This document shows positions 50,188 through 59,182 of a DNA stretch of 59,598 bases, piece after piece. The stretch covers positions 1 through 59,598 of the forward strand of contig CAWVWT010000010.1 in the NCBI GenBank assembly GCA_963934015.1, in the 5' to 3' direction. Position numbers and translations under genes: made by a program. The stretch comes from MGIIb-P sp963934015 (GTDB lineage Archaea > Thermoplasmatota > Poseidoniia > Poseidoniales > Thalassarchaeaceae). Numbering within the stretch: position 1 is the first letter of the stretch; each line of letters starts with the position of its first letter. Under the pieces are notes generated by a model. That model made no database searches and was not told the DNA's origin. It worked only from the letters and a program-made list of their open reading frames with translations.

Positions 50188-52077
50188 TCAGTCATCGTTG
50201 TCATCATCGACAACTTCGAAGTCTGCATCTACGACATCATCGTCGCCATCAATTCCAGTATGATCGCCACCGTCTTCATCTGCCACATTTGCAGCCGCAG
50301 CTTCGTATAATTTGGCAGAGATACCGTGCATTGCTTCTTCCAATTCCTGAACCTTGGCTTGGATTGCACTCTCGTCAAGGTCATCGTCAGATACAGGACC
50401 ATCATCAGTACGAATCATGGCCTCTAATTCAGTGAGTTTTTCCTCAACATCTGAGGTATCTTCACCTTCGAGTTTGTCCCCCGCTTCTTTCAATGTACGT
50501 CGTGTCTGATACACAATATTATCCGCAGTATTGCGCAATTCCACCTTCTTCTGGCGTTCCTCATCCTCAGCAGCGAATTGCTCCGCCTCTGAAATTTTCT
50601 GTTGTATATCATCCTCAGAAAGACTAGTTGCACTCTCGATTCGAATTGATTGTTCCTTCCCTGTGCCCATGTCTTTGGCAGACACGCTGACAATACCGTT
50701 GGCATCAATATCGAATGTAACTTCGATCTTTGGAATACCTCGTGGCGCCTGAGGGATACCCTCTAGGAAGAACTTGCCCAGTGTGACATTGTCTTTGGCG
50801 AATTTCCGCTCACCCTGTAGTACGTGAACTTCAACTGCTGGCTGATTATCTGCTGCAGTACTGAATACCTCAGAGCGACGTGTTGGGATGGTCGTGTTGC
50901 GTTCAATCATTGGAGTTGCAACGCCACCAAGTGTTTCAATTCCAAGACTGAGAGGGGTCACATCGAGGAGAAGGACATCGGTCACACCTTCATCACCAAC
51001 AATGATGCCAGCCTGAAGTGCTGCACCCATAGCGACTGCTTCATCAGGATTGATTCCCTTGAACGGCGATTTGCCAGTTTCCTTCTCAATGGCCGCTTGT
51101 ACAGCTGGGATTCGTGTGCTCCCACCAACAAGGAGAATCTTGTCGATATCGCCTGCCTTTACACCGGCATCTTTCATTGCACGTTGTGTTGGTTTCATTG
51201 TTGCCTCGACAAGATCGGCGGTGAGGTCGTCGAATTGAGCACGGGACAGATTCAGGTCCAGGTGCTCAGGATTACCATCTTTCATAGTGATGAATGGCAA
51301 ATTGATGTGGCTGGTTTTGGTCCCCGACAACTCAATCTTTGCCTTTTCAGCAGCCTCTTTGAGACGACTCATCGCTTGTCCGTCACCGGAAAGATCGATA
51401 CCACTGCTTTTCTTGAATTCAGACACACACCAGTGAATTACGCGTTCATCAAAATCGTCACCACCGAGGCGATTGTTTCCCGCGGTTGCTTTGACTTCAA
51501 TTTGTGGCTGTCCATCTACTTGGTAAATTTCCAGAATGGAAATATCGAAAGTTCCGCCACCCAAATCGAAGACAAGAATGGTTTGATCATCTTCCTTGTC
51601 GACACCGTATGCCAGTGCAGCTGCAGTTGGTTCGTTGATAATTCTCAAAACTTCAAGCCCAGCGATTCGACCTGCATCCTTGGTAGCCTTCCGCTGTGCA
51701 TCTGTAAAGTAAGCAGGGCAGGTGACAACCGCTTGCTTGACCTCTTGACCAAGGTAAGCTTCAGCATCAGCCTTCAACTTTTGTAGAATGAATGCGGAAA
51801 TCTCCTGGGGGGTGTACTGATTTTCATCGACCCCTTCCTTCCAATCAGTTCCCATCTCACGCTTTACAGAAAGGAAAGTTCGCTCGTTGTTGGTGACAGC
51901 CTGACGCTTGGCAGTCACTCCGACCAAGCGCTCACCATCTTTAGCAAAAGCCACAACACTTGGTGTTGTTCGAGCGCCTTCGGCATTTGAAATAACGACG
52001 GCTTCACCGCCTTCAATGGTTGCCACACAACTGTTTGTCGTTCCTAGATCAATTCCGATTACGGGTGTTTTTGCCAT
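50188..52077 (-). CDS. dnaK: Hsp70 chaperone DnaK
   Basis: The product is 629 residues from the ATG at 52077. The ATPase domain begins 'VIGIDLGTTNSCVATIEGG' and includes 'VFDLGGGTFDISILE' and 'LLVGGSTRIPAVQ'. The substrate-binding domain has 'DVTPLSLGIETLGGV', and the lid ends in an acidic tail rich in Asp. It folds and holds cytoplasmic proteins with DnaJ and GrpE, neither of which is in this window. A GGAGGA ribosome site precedes the start, 1 nt after the Hsp20-like gene's stop. DnaK is patchy in archaea and was acquired from bacteria, so its presence is informative about lineage. Confidence 0.97.
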   Translation of the reverse strand: MAKTPVIGIDLGTTNSCVATIEGGEAVVISNAEGARTTPSVVAFAKDGERLVGVTAKRQAVTNNERTFLSVKREMGTDWKEGVDENQYTPQEISAFILQKLKADAEAYLGQEVKQAVVTCPAYFTDAQRKATKDAGRIAGLEVLRIINEPTAAALAYGVDKEDDQTILVFDLGGGTFDISILEIYQVDGQPQIEVKATAGNNRLGGDDFDERVIHWCVSEFKKSSGIDLSGDGQAMSRLKEAAEKAKIELSGTKTSHINLPFITMKDGNPEHLDLNLSRAQFDDLTADLVEATMKPTQRAMKDAGVKAGDIDKILLVGGSTRIPAVQAAIEKETGKSPFKGINPDEAVAMGAALQAGIIVGDEGVTDVLLLDVTPLSLGIETLGGVATPMIERNTTIPTRRSEVFSTAADNQPAVEVHVLQGERKFAKDNVTLGKFFLEGIPQAPRGIPKIEVTFDIDANGIVSVSAKDMGTGKEQSIRIESATSLSEDDIQQKISEAEQFAAEDEERQKKVELRNTADNIVYQTRRTLKEAGDKLEGEDTSDVEEKLTELEAMIRTDDGPVSDDDLDESAIQAKVQELEEAMHGISAKLYEAAAANVADEDGGDHTGIDGDDDVVDADFEVVDDDNDD

Positions 52078-52078
52078 T

Positions 52079-52714
52079 TCATTGTCCTCCTTCAGGGGTT
52101 GTGGTTTCGGTATCATCACGCAAGGTGAGAGTAATATCGAGAATGCCGTTGTTCAGTTCCCAAGCATCGACGCTTTCAGCAACCTTGGGCAATTCAAAAC
52201 GCTGTAGCGGTCGCATCTGGGTGGTACGCATCAATTGTAGAGTTGAGCCACCTCCTGTGAGGTTTAACTCAAGTTCAGAATCATCTAACTCATCGTGGCG
52301 GGAAATATCGATTGTGATATTCATCGAACTGCCATCAACATAAATATCAGCGATTGGAACCTGCTTGATTGAATCATCTTCGATGTCTTCATCTTCACTG
52401 ACTTCAACAACAGCGGGTTCGGGTACATTTTTTTGTCCCATCTTGACATCAACACCCATCTTTGAGAAGATGTCGTTGAGGTCGGGCATACCCCCCTTGC
52501 CAAGCATATCTTCGAGGTTGCCTAAATCACCTTGGAGATTGATTTTAAAATCACCGGAACGTATCTTTTCAGGATCGACTCCCAGATTATCAAATTGTGA
52601 TTGGATTTGGTTCATCATCCTGGTCAAATCGGACTCATCGACATCGAGTCCCATCTTACGAAACATCTCTAACATTTGCTTCAAAATTTGGTCTTCCCAT
52701 TCGTCTCGTTCCAT
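52079..52714 (-). CDS. Hsp20/alpha-crystallin-like small heat shock protein with N-terminal extension
   Basis: In this 211-residue protein, residues ~115-200 follow the alpha-crystallin plan: 'VPIADIYVDGSSMNITIDISRHD', a strand pair, 'MRPLQRFELPKVAESVDAWELNNGILDITLTL'. The N-terminal ~110 residues are acidic, with helical 'ILKQMLEMFRKMGLDVDESDLTRMMNQI' and no clear homologue. This extension is longer than the usual ~40-residue Hsp20 arm. It is co-transcribed with dnaK (1-nt gap), consistent with holding clients for Hsp70. A GGTGA site precedes the ATG. Confidence 0.8.
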   Translation of the reverse strand: MERDEWEDQILKQMLEMFRKMGLDVDESDLTRMMNQIQSQFDNLGVDPEKIRSGDFKINLQGDLGNLEDMLGKGGMPDLNDIFSKMGVDVKMGQKNVPEPAVVEVSEDEDIEDDSIKQVPIADIYVDGSSMNITIDISRHDELDDSELELNLTGGGSTLQLMRTTQMRPLQRFELPKVAESVDAWELNNGILDITLTLRDDTETTTPEGGQ

Positions 52715-52763
52715 TGATTCACCTCACTACTTAACTCTCGGTTGTATAGTGCCACCGTCTAGT

Positions 52764-52770
52764 CCTATAT
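52764..52770 (+). promoter_or_regulatory. TATA-like element of the chaperonin gene
   Basis: CTATATG lies about 26 bp before the expected transcription start near 52793. This places the in-frame TTG at 52777 outside the transcript and supports initiation at the ATG 52819, which follows AGGTGGGG. Confidence 0.5.
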
Positions 52771-52818
52771 GAAGGATTGGAAGGCGGCGCATTCAAGGCA
52801 GGGACACAGGTGGGGCAA

Positions 52819-54399
52819 ATGATGGTACAGCAGGATCAGGATCGGGTCCTCCAAGACACCGAGCGTGTCGAGGGTAGAACCGCATTGCGAAACAATGTCG
52901 ATGCAGCGATTGCACTGGCTGATGCTGTTCGTAGTACTCTGGGTCCAAAAGGGTTAGATAAACTCCTGTTGGGAGGTGATGGGAGTTACTTAGTCACCAA
53001 TGATGGTGTGACCGTTTTGGAATCTGCAAAGGTGGAGCATGCCACAGCGAAAATGCTGATTTCCACCTCTCGTGCACAGGATGACGAAGTCCGAGATGGG
53101 ACTACGTCTACGGTGGTGTTGACCGCAGAACTACTCATCAATGCACTGGAATTGGTCGATAGGGGAGTGCACCCAACAATCATTGCCGGTGGTTATCGGA
53201 TGTGTGGACCTGTTGTTGAACAGACACTCGACGATATTTCGATTCTAGCGGATGAGGCTACTTCACTCTCATCAGTGAAGACGAGTCTTGCTGGAAAAGG
53301 GGATGCCGGTTTGCAAGAAAAACTTGCTGAACTCGCTTTTGCTGCAGCCAGCGCAACAGGTTCAGGGGAACCAGAACATACACGGGTGATGACTGAACGA
53401 AGCGGTTCAATCAAAGACAGTGAATTGATCCCTGGAATCGTATTGATGAAAGCTCGTGTCCACCGTGAAATGGATCTAAAACCGCAAGCCGGCCGAATTT
53501 TGATACTTGACGGTGGCATGGAAAAACGCAAGCCAGAAATTGAAGCCAGTTTGAAAATCACGCACATAGGGGCGATTGAAGCTTTCCACGCGCGCGAGCG
53601 CGCGGACTTACAAGCCCGAGTTGATTGCCTTTCAGCTGCAAACATCGATTGTTTGGTGGCGAGGGATGGAATCGAGGAAGAAGCACATGCCATGCTAGCT
53701 GCCGCGGGTATTCTGGCTTATCGCCGTGTAGAGCGTCCAGAGATTGAACACCTCTGTCGGGCTACTGGTGCACGTCCTGTTTTCGATGTTGATGATATCC
53801 GCGACGAAGATGTCGGGCACTTTGCTTCGATTCGCGAAGAGAAATGGTTGGGTGTTGAGCATACGATTTTTGTAGGATCTCAATCCCAAGGGGTAACCGT
53901 GGTAATTCGCGGCTCAACTTCGATGAGATTAGAAGAAGCAGAACGCGCTTTCAACGATGCAATCGGTGTCGCTTGTCAACTGATTCGCGAACCACGCCTT
54001 TTGCCAGGTGGAGGTGCAACCCAAATTGCACTCGCTCGACGCCTACGTCGTCATGCCGAAACCATCCCTGGACGTGAACAAATGGCGATTGAAGGATTCG
54101 CGGCTGCACTTGAATCAATTCCACGAATCTTGGCTACCAACGCAGGTCTGGACCCGATTGACGAACTATTGCGGGTCACCGCTGCTCAAGCGGAATCTGA
54201 TTCTGCATGGCAGGGTCTTGATGTCAATACGGGACAAACAGCCGACATGGGAAAGGCCTCTATTGTTGAGCCAATCAGTGTGACAAGACATGCTATCGCC
54301 GGTGCTACAGAGGCTGCGATTTCAGTTCTCAGAATTGATGATGTTCTGTGGGCGAAGCAGGATGCACAAGAACCGGATTGGCAAACCGATGAGGATTGA
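52819..54399 (+). CDS. Divergent thermosome/TCP-1 family chaperonin subunit
   Basis: The product is 526 residues from the ATG at 52819. Group II chaperonin features include 'NNVDAAIALADAVRSTLGPKGLDKLL', 'VTNDGVTVL', the ATPase motif in 'VRDGTTSTVVLTAELL', and the distal Asp in 'ERAFNDAIGVACQLI' with 'LLPGGGATQIALARRL'. The nearly invariant GDGTT is RDGTT here (codon CGA), and the helical-protrusion segment 'KVEHATAKMLISTSRAQDDE' differs from standard alpha/beta thermosomes. It is probably a paralogue with altered ATP cycle or specialised clients; true thermosome subunits are likely elsewhere. It diverges from the dnaK-Hsp20 operon, forming a folding-stress locus. Confidence 0.88.
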   Translation: MMVQQDQDRVLQDTERVEGRTALRNNVDAAIALADAVRSTLGPKGLDKLLLGGDGSYLVTNDGVTVLESAKVEHATAKMLISTSRAQDDEVRDGTTSTVVLTAELLINALELVDRGVHPTIIAGGYRMCGPVVEQTLDDISILADEATSLSSVKTSLAGKGDAGLQEKLAELAFAAASATGSGEPEHTRVMTERSGSIKDSELIPGIVLMKARVHREMDLKPQAGRILILDGGMEKRKPEIEASLKITHIGAIEAFHARERADLQARVDCLSAANIDCLVARDGIEEEAHAMLAAAGILAYRRVERPEIEHLCRATGARPVFDVDDIRDEDVGHFASIREEKWLGVEHTIFVGSQSQGVTVVIRGSTSMRLEEAERAFNDAIGVACQLIREPRLLPGGGATQIALARRLRRHAETIPGREQMAIEGFAAALESIPRILATNAGLDPIDELLRVTAAQAESDSAWQGLDVNTGQTADMGKASIVEPISVTRHAIAGATEAAISVLRIDDVLWAKQDAQEPDWQTDED

Positions 54400-54401
54400 A
54401 A

Positions 54402-55142
54402 ATGAGCCAAGAGGTACCAATCCTCCCGCTCTATTGGCCATGGACTGATACCGAACGAAGAATGTTAACTGCGCGAGAGTTTCTTCGTTCTCGTAGTTTC
54501 AGTCTGATTTACCTAAGTGGGATTGTCACGATTTGGGCAACGCTTGGATTCGGACACTGGGGTAGTTTACGCTGCGAGACATTGGGGGAACAGTTGGCTT
54601 GTTCAAGTGCGATTTGGCCAAATAAATTGGTTGATGCACCCCTTGAATATATCCTTTCATTTTTCACATCCCCTTGGTTTCACAATGATTACCCTCACAT
54701 CAAATTCGTCATCATATCATTCATCATCTTCACACAATCTTTTGAGGCGAAAGCTGGATCTCAATCGACAGCGCTTCTATTCTTTGGGACGATTGCGTTC
54801 TCCTCGATTGTTGCAGGTATTATATTCAATACAGGTGCACATTTTTGGCCGGGCAATGATACATTCACACACCCAATGGCCCGAAGTTGGATGGGTGGTT
54901 CCATCGGGCTGATGGGAATTCTTGGAGCCCTATCGCATCACGCAAGATGGAAATGGCTAATTCCTGCTATTTTGCTTTCCTTTGAATATTGGAATCGTGA
55001 ATACAATGGGATATCAGAATACATCACTTGGGGTCACCTATCCAGCGCTTTGTTTGGATTTGTGATTTGGGGACTCTATCTCAAGCGTATAGGAACGATG
55101 ACCACTGACGAAAAGAACAAATCAACATCACTCGAGGGGTAA
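54402..55142 (+). CDS. Rhomboid-like membrane protein
   Basis: The product is 246 residues from the ATG at 54402, with six hydrophobic segments. The pattern is rhomboid-like: 'FHNDYPHIKFVIISFIIFTQSFEAKAG' matches the L1/TM2 region (H..H..N, E..G). 'SWMGGSIGLMGILGAL' could carry the catalytic Ser in a G-x-S setting, and 'ITWGHLSSALFGFVIWGLYL' the catalytic His with G-x3-G packing. If active, it would cleave within the membrane. The Ser motif is GGSIG rather than GASG, so activity is not certain. It follows the chaperonin gene after 2 nt and is 2 nt from TrhO. Confidence 0.7.
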   Translation: MSQEVPILPLYWPWTDTERRMLTAREFLRSRSFSLIYLSGIVTIWATLGFGHWGSLRCETLGEQLACSSAIWPNKLVDAPLEYILSFFTSPWFHNDYPHIKFVIISFIIFTQSFEAKAGSQSTALLFFGTIAFSSIVAGIIFNTGAHFWPGNDTFTHPMARSWMGGSIGLMGILGALSHHARWKWLIPAILLSFEYWNREYNGISEYITWGHLSSALFGFVIWGLYLKRIGTMTTDEKNKSTSLEG

Positions 55143-55144
55143 CC

Positions 55145-55960
55145 ATGGCGCAGAATTTTGTCAATGTCGCAGGGTATCGCTTTGTCGATTTACCTGACCG
55201 TGATGAACTGCGTGAGCCCTTTCGTGCAGCCTGTGAGAAAAACAGGTTACTAGGGACTATTTTGTTGAGTACAGAAGGCATTAATTTCTTCGTTTGTGGT
55301 GATCAAAAGGGTGTCGATGGATTCATTCAATATCTCGAACAAGACCTGAGATTTGTGGGTATTCAACTCAAAGTTTCATACAGTGAAAAACTTGCTTTCC
55401 GCCGCATGAATGTTCGCCTAAAAAAGGAGATTATATCGATGGGCATGGATGATATTCGCCCGGCTGAATACGCTGGGGAACCGATTACACCTACCGAATT
55501 CAAACAGTGGATGGATGAAGGGCGTGACATCACTGTACTCGATACGCGCAATGACTACGAGATTCGTATTGGAACGTTTGACAATGCTGTTGACCTCAAT
55601 ATCAGCACATTCAGAGTATTCCCTGATGCCATAAAAAATTCAAGTCTCGACAAGGACAAGACTGTGGTGATGTTTTGCACCGGCGGAATTCGCTGTGAGA
55701 AGGCGAGTGCATTGATGCTCAAGGAAGGATTCCAAGATGTCCGCCAATTGAAAGGAGGAGTTCTCGGTTACTTCGAAGAGATGGGTGGCACACACTGGGA
55801 TGGCGACTGCTTCGTGTTTGATCGCCGAGTGGCAGTTGACCCCGAACTGAATGTGACTGGTGCTGAGGTTTGCTTTGCTTGTCGTGAACCATTGACCCAA
55901 GAAGAATTGGATTCTCCACTGTATGTTCCAGCTATATCTTGTCCATATTGCAAATGTTGA
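55145..55960 (+). CDS. trhO: tRNA uridine(34) hydroxylase TrhO (YceA-type rhodanese)
   Basis: In this 271-residue protein, an N-terminal acylphosphatase-like domain ('LRAAC.KNRLLGTILLSTEGINFFVCG' region) precedes a rhodanese domain. The rhodanese domain has 'DITVLDTRNDYEIRIGTFDNAV' and the active Cys in 'VVMFCTGGIRCEKAS'. A C-terminal Cys cluster (CFACREPL ... CPYCKC) is retained. TrhO hydroxylates wobble U34 of tRNAs with oxygen, giving ho5U. It is an oxygen-dependent activity that suits an aerobic surface-ocean organism. Co-transcribed with the rhomboid-like gene (2 nt). Confidence 0.92.
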   Translation: MAQNFVNVAGYRFVDLPDRDELREPFRAACEKNRLLGTILLSTEGINFFVCGDQKGVDGFIQYLEQDLRFVGIQLKVSYSEKLAFRRMNVRLKKEIISMGMDDIRPAEYAGEPITPTEFKQWMDEGRDITVLDTRNDYEIRIGTFDNAVDLNISTFRVFPDAIKNSSLDKDKTVVMFCTGGIRCEKASALMLKEGFQDVRQLKGGVLGYFEEMGGTHWDGDCFVFDRRVAVDPELNVTGAEVCFACREPLTQEELDSPLYVPAISCPYCKC

Positions 55961-55985
55961 TAACACAGCAGAACATGATTTGTTC

Positions 55986-56309
55986 ATGGCATCAGAAACC
56001 AACTTTACAATACCAGCAACCGAAGAAAACCTATCTCTAGAGGTGGATCGACACATGATGGACACACAATCCACAGAACCCCTTCCAGAACCATCACCAC
56101 CTCACTCAGTGATTGTGGACGGTATCCGTGGAGAAGCCGCGATTGGTTACTTTGGAACATGGAGTCCTCGCATCAGTATCGTCCTCGAAGAAAAACACCC
56201 TGAACTTGGGGGGGAATTTATGACCAAGTACTACGAAATCACAGAACCAGGCGTTCTGATGCTAAGGGGCTTCAAGCAGACTTTCCAAATAGTGAAGACT
56301 CTAGAATGA
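55986..56309 (+). CDS. Small protein of unknown function
   Basis: The product is 107 residues from the ATG at 55986; an earlier in-frame ATG at 55923 would overlap trhO. The N-terminal ~50 residues are acidic and Pro-rich, and the C-terminal ~55 form a compact beta-like domain ('HSVIVDGIRGEAAIGYFGTWSPRISIVLEEKHPELG'). No family is recognised. It follows trhO by 25 bp and is plausibly the last gene of that transcript. Confidence 0.55.
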   Translation: MASETNFTIPATEENLSLEVDRHMMDTQSTEPLPEPSPPHSVIVDGIRGEAAIGYFGTWSPRISIVLEEKHPELGGEFMTKYYEITEPGVLMLRGFKQTFQIVKTLE

Positions 56310-56320
56310 CTGTCGTTAAT

Positions 56321-56349
56321 CAAAGGGTAGTCACTGCGTAGCCCCTTTG
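56321..56349. terminator. Inverted repeat CAAAGGG ... CCCTTTG between convergent genes
   Basis: Perfect 7-bp arms flank a 15-nt loop in the 75-bp gap between the small protein gene and the convergent 903-residue protein gene. No clear T-run follows on either strand, so termination is probable by position only. Confidence 0.4.
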
Positions 56350-56384
56350 CATACGGTGGTTAACCCACTAGTGCTTCTGCAAAC

Positions 56385-59096
56385 TCACTGCTCCCAATGC
56401 TGCCATTGGTCTTGAGTATGCGCAGTCCTGTACCACCACTCATCACTTGATTCTGGCCATTCGTACCACTCGTAACCATCGTCCTTCTGGATTCCTGCCA
56501 CACCCAGTGGTGGTGCAGTTAGGCCAATTTCTTGCATCTGTGGGGGGCCCATAGGTTCGGGGCCGCTCCATGAAATTGAGGGCAATGCCTCTTTCTCCTT
56601 TTTGCGACCAAACAGGTTGGGAAATCCAAAGAGTAGCAACAAACTTCCAAGTCCAATTCCTCCTCCCGTTGCAACCACCAATGTCGCGGTCGCCAGTGGA
56701 TTATTATCAGAGGGGGGGCATCCGTTTGGTTCCACATATCCGACTGAATTGGCGCACTCATCGACACCATCTGCAACACCATCACCATCTGAATCAATGA
56801 GGTTATCACAGCCGTATGGGACTCCATCTCCGTCGATATCGATTGTGTCATTATGTCCTTCACAAGCATCGATTGAATCTTCGACACCGTCATCGTCTGA
56901 ATCAATTAGAGAATCACAGCCATCTGGAATTTGATCACCGTCCACATCTGTGGCATCATCATGTCCTTCGCAGATGTCGAATTCATCGAAAACTCCGTCC
57001 CCATCGGTATCTTCAGACGTAGTTGTTTGATTTCCATCATCATCCAAATCGTCATCTGAATCGCATCCATCAGGGATTTGATCACCATCTTCGTCTAGCG
57101 TATCATTGTGACCTTCGCAAAGATCAGCGTTGTCACCAACACCATCGCCATCCGAATCCATGGTTTCACTCGCATCATTGGGGAATGCATCGGAATTGTT
57201 ACCAACACCATCTCCATCTGAATCAAATTGCTCAAAGGCATTCATTGGGAAAGCATCTCTGTTGTCTCCAACGCCATCACCATCACTATCCGATGTCTCA
57301 TTTGCGTCATTTGGGAAAGCATCGGAATTATCCCCTACTCCATCCCCATCCGAATCGAATTGCTCAAAGGGGTTTGATGGGAAAGCGTCTCTGTTGTCAC
57401 CTACACCATCATCATCAGTATCGGATGTCTCATTTGCATCATTAGGGAAGGCATCAGCATTGTCGCCAACCCCATCACCATCACTGTCCATCCATTCCAA
57501 AACATCGTTCGGGAATGCATCTCCTGAATTGCTGTAGCCATCACCATCATCATCTGGACAACCATTCACATCTTGGGTAGAGTTACCAACAACTTCCGGG
57601 CAGTCGTCGTTAGCGTTAGGGATACCATCGGAGTCGAAGTCATTTTGATCGATAAACTGGAATGTAGAAGACAATTGGTGTTGATTATCGTCTTTGTCCC
57701 AAAGGGTAAGGTCAACCGTGTCTCCAGTTTGACCTGCCATTGGTGTGGTCACGACAATGGTCGTATCGTTGACAACCGTTCCAGTCACGGAGCCGTATGA
57801 ACCAAATTGAACGGTTATTTCCATTGTTTGGATGAGGCCAGTTGATCTTGTAGCGTACTTTAGAACGGCATTATCCTCATCACTAAACGCGACATGCATG
57901 ACTCCGTTTTGATCGATAAAAAGAGAATTGCCTTTGCCAACATCACCTGTTGTTGAGATGAAACTCTTATCCCAAGAAGAGGTTGTAGAATTGTACACAG
58001 CGTATTTCAAATCCCAGCCAGCCCAAGAATTGTATGCGATATGGGGAGTTCCAGAGAAGTCCAGAGCGATTGATGGGTCGCGACCTGTATGTCCTGATGA
58101 TTCGACGATTGTGGTCGTCCATTGGCTATTGGGAGCACCTGTTGAGTATCGTAAATCATCTTCTTTCTCATCGAAGTGAGCGATATGAAATTGTCCTTGT
58201 TGGTCCATGGCCATCGATGTCATGTAACCTGGATACAAATTGCTCGGGGAAGTTCCTGTATCAACCAAATAGGAATCCCAAGAACCACTTTTGTCTGTTG
58301 CGATTTTCAATTTCGAGGCGCTACGATCTTGATAGGCGATGTAGATATTATCGCTTTCGTCAATGACAATGGCAGACTCACAACCACGGTTGCCTCCCGT
58401 CTCAACAGTGCCGTGTGACCAAGCGGTCCCGGAGTAGGAGGCAATGCGTAGTCCATTACCGCATTGATCTGCTCCGTCGACAGCATAGGAGATGTGTGGA
58501 TGGTTGTTCGAATCAACTGCGATACCAATTGGCCCAAAATGAGCGCTGGATGATACCAAGGTATCCGTCCACGTGGTTCCATCGTAGTTCATGTAAACAA
58601 GAGTTTCATCCCATTGGGTGTATGTTGTGTAGGCCAAGTGTATGTGGTCATTATCATCAATGACCATGTGAATGTCCCAACAATAGGTGCTACCACAATT
58701 GTTGATACCCATGGTATTCCAACCGGTTCCGTCATTTACACTGTGACGGATTTGGTAACTTCCATCCTTAATTTGCACGACGTGGATGTGGCCATTTGAA
58801 TCGACGGCAACGGCATTCCATCGGCCGGCTTGATCAGAATAGTCCATAGTCGACTCCACCCATTGGTGGTTGATGCCATCATCAGTGGTATTGGAAAAGG
58901 CCAAGTCGGAAAAGCCGCTTCCTGAAATTGTAATCTCTTCGCCACCGGCGGTCCAACCTGTGCTTGGTGAAATCGTAGTTTGAATTGGACTTGAAAACTG
59001 CAAATCTTCGCCCGAATCATCGAGATGCGAAGTTTGCTCCAATATTGGAGATATCATGACCATTAGCAATAATGCACTCATCAGCCAAGTACGCAT
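56385..59096 (-). CDS. Secreted IPT/TIG plus thrombospondin type 3 repeat protein with C-terminal anchor
   Basis: The 903-residue protein has signal peptide 'MRTWLMSALLLMVMISPILE'. An IPT/TIG domain start 'ISPSTGWTAGGEEITISGSGF' is followed, around residues 75-430, by a repeated 'HIAYxxx' beta-propeller-like region ('IHVVQIKDG', 'HISYAVDG', 'IYIAYQDRS', 'HIAYNSW', 'MHVAFSDED'). Residues ~490-800 are calcium-binding type 3 repeats (DSDGDGVGDNxDAFP), including five near-identical 22-residue units. A transmembrane helix (ATATLVVATGGGIGLGSLLLLFGF) and a Trp-rich cytoplasmic tail (WPESSDEWWYRTAHTQDQWQHWEQ) follow. It looks like a long, calcium-stiffened surface protein. The ligand is unknown. Confidence 0.88.
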   Translation of the reverse strand: MRTWLMSALLLMVMISPILEQTSHLDDSGEDLQFSSPIQTTISPSTGWTAGGEEITISGSGFSDLAFSNTTDDGINHQWVESTMDYSDQAGRWNAVAVDSNGHIHVVQIKDGSYQIRHSVNDGTGWNTMGINNCGSTYCWDIHMVIDDNDHIHLAYTTYTQWDETLVYMNYDGTTWTDTLVSSSAHFGPIGIAVDSNNHPHISYAVDGADQCGNGLRIASYSGTAWSHGTVETGGNRGCESAIVIDESDNIYIAYQDRSASKLKIATDKSGSWDSYLVDTGTSPSNLYPGYMTSMAMDQQGQFHIAHFDEKEDDLRYSTGAPNSQWTTTIVESSGHTGRDPSIALDFSGTPHIAYNSWAGWDLKYAVYNSTTSSWDKSFISTTGDVGKGNSLFIDQNGVMHVAFSDEDNAVLKYATRSTGLIQTMEITVQFGSYGSVTGTVVNDTTIVVTTPMAGQTGDTVDLTLWDKDDNQHQLSSTFQFIDQNDFDSDGIPNANDDCPEVVGNSTQDVNGCPDDDGDGYSNSGDAFPNDVLEWMDSDGDGVGDNADAFPNDANETSDTDDDGVGDNRDAFPSNPFEQFDSDGDGVGDNSDAFPNDANETSDSDGDGVGDNRDAFPMNAFEQFDSDGDGVGNNSDAFPNDASETMDSDGDGVGDNADLCEGHNDTLDEDGDQIPDGCDSDDDLDDDGNQTTTSEDTDGDGVFDEFDICEGHDDATDVDGDQIPDGCDSLIDSDDDGVEDSIDACEGHNDTIDIDGDGVPYGCDNLIDSDGDGVADGVDECANSVGYVEPNGCPPSDNNPLATATLVVATGGGIGLGSLLLLFGFPNLFGRKKEKEALPSISWSGPEPMGPPQMQEIGLTAPPLGVAGIQKDDGYEWYEWPESSDEWWYRTAHTQDQWQHWEQ
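57159..57488 (-). repeat. Five tandem 66-bp repeats coding for type 3 calcium-binding units
   Basis: Each unit encodes 22 residues of the form DSDGDGVGDNxDAFPxxxxExx. Two sub-types alternate, one ending NDANETS-like and one ending NPFEQF/NAFEQF. This gives a 132-bp higher-order period. Less regular units of the same family flank the block on both sides (about 56740-57620). Confidence 0.85.
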
Positions 59097-59182
59097 ATGC
59101 TTGGCTATTTAGTGAATCTAAAATACTCTTGGTAACAACATTGTAACCCAAATGAAAAATACATCCGACCGGAGAAAGAAGT

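Noticed and set aside
50824..51786. A 320-codon open frame antisense to dnaK
   Set aside because: It is the well-known long antisense frame created by dnaK codon bias; composition is Cys/Phe/Ser-rich and unlike any protein family, and DnaK on the other strand is certain.
57159..57488. Regular repeats considered as a CRISPR array
   Set aside because: The repeats are contiguous, in frame and coding, with no unique spacers and no cas genes nearby.
56570..57537. Several His/Pro/Ser-rich frames opposite the 903-residue protein
   Set aside because: They mirror the Asp-rich calcium repeats on the other strand and repeat with the same 66-bp period; they are not genes.
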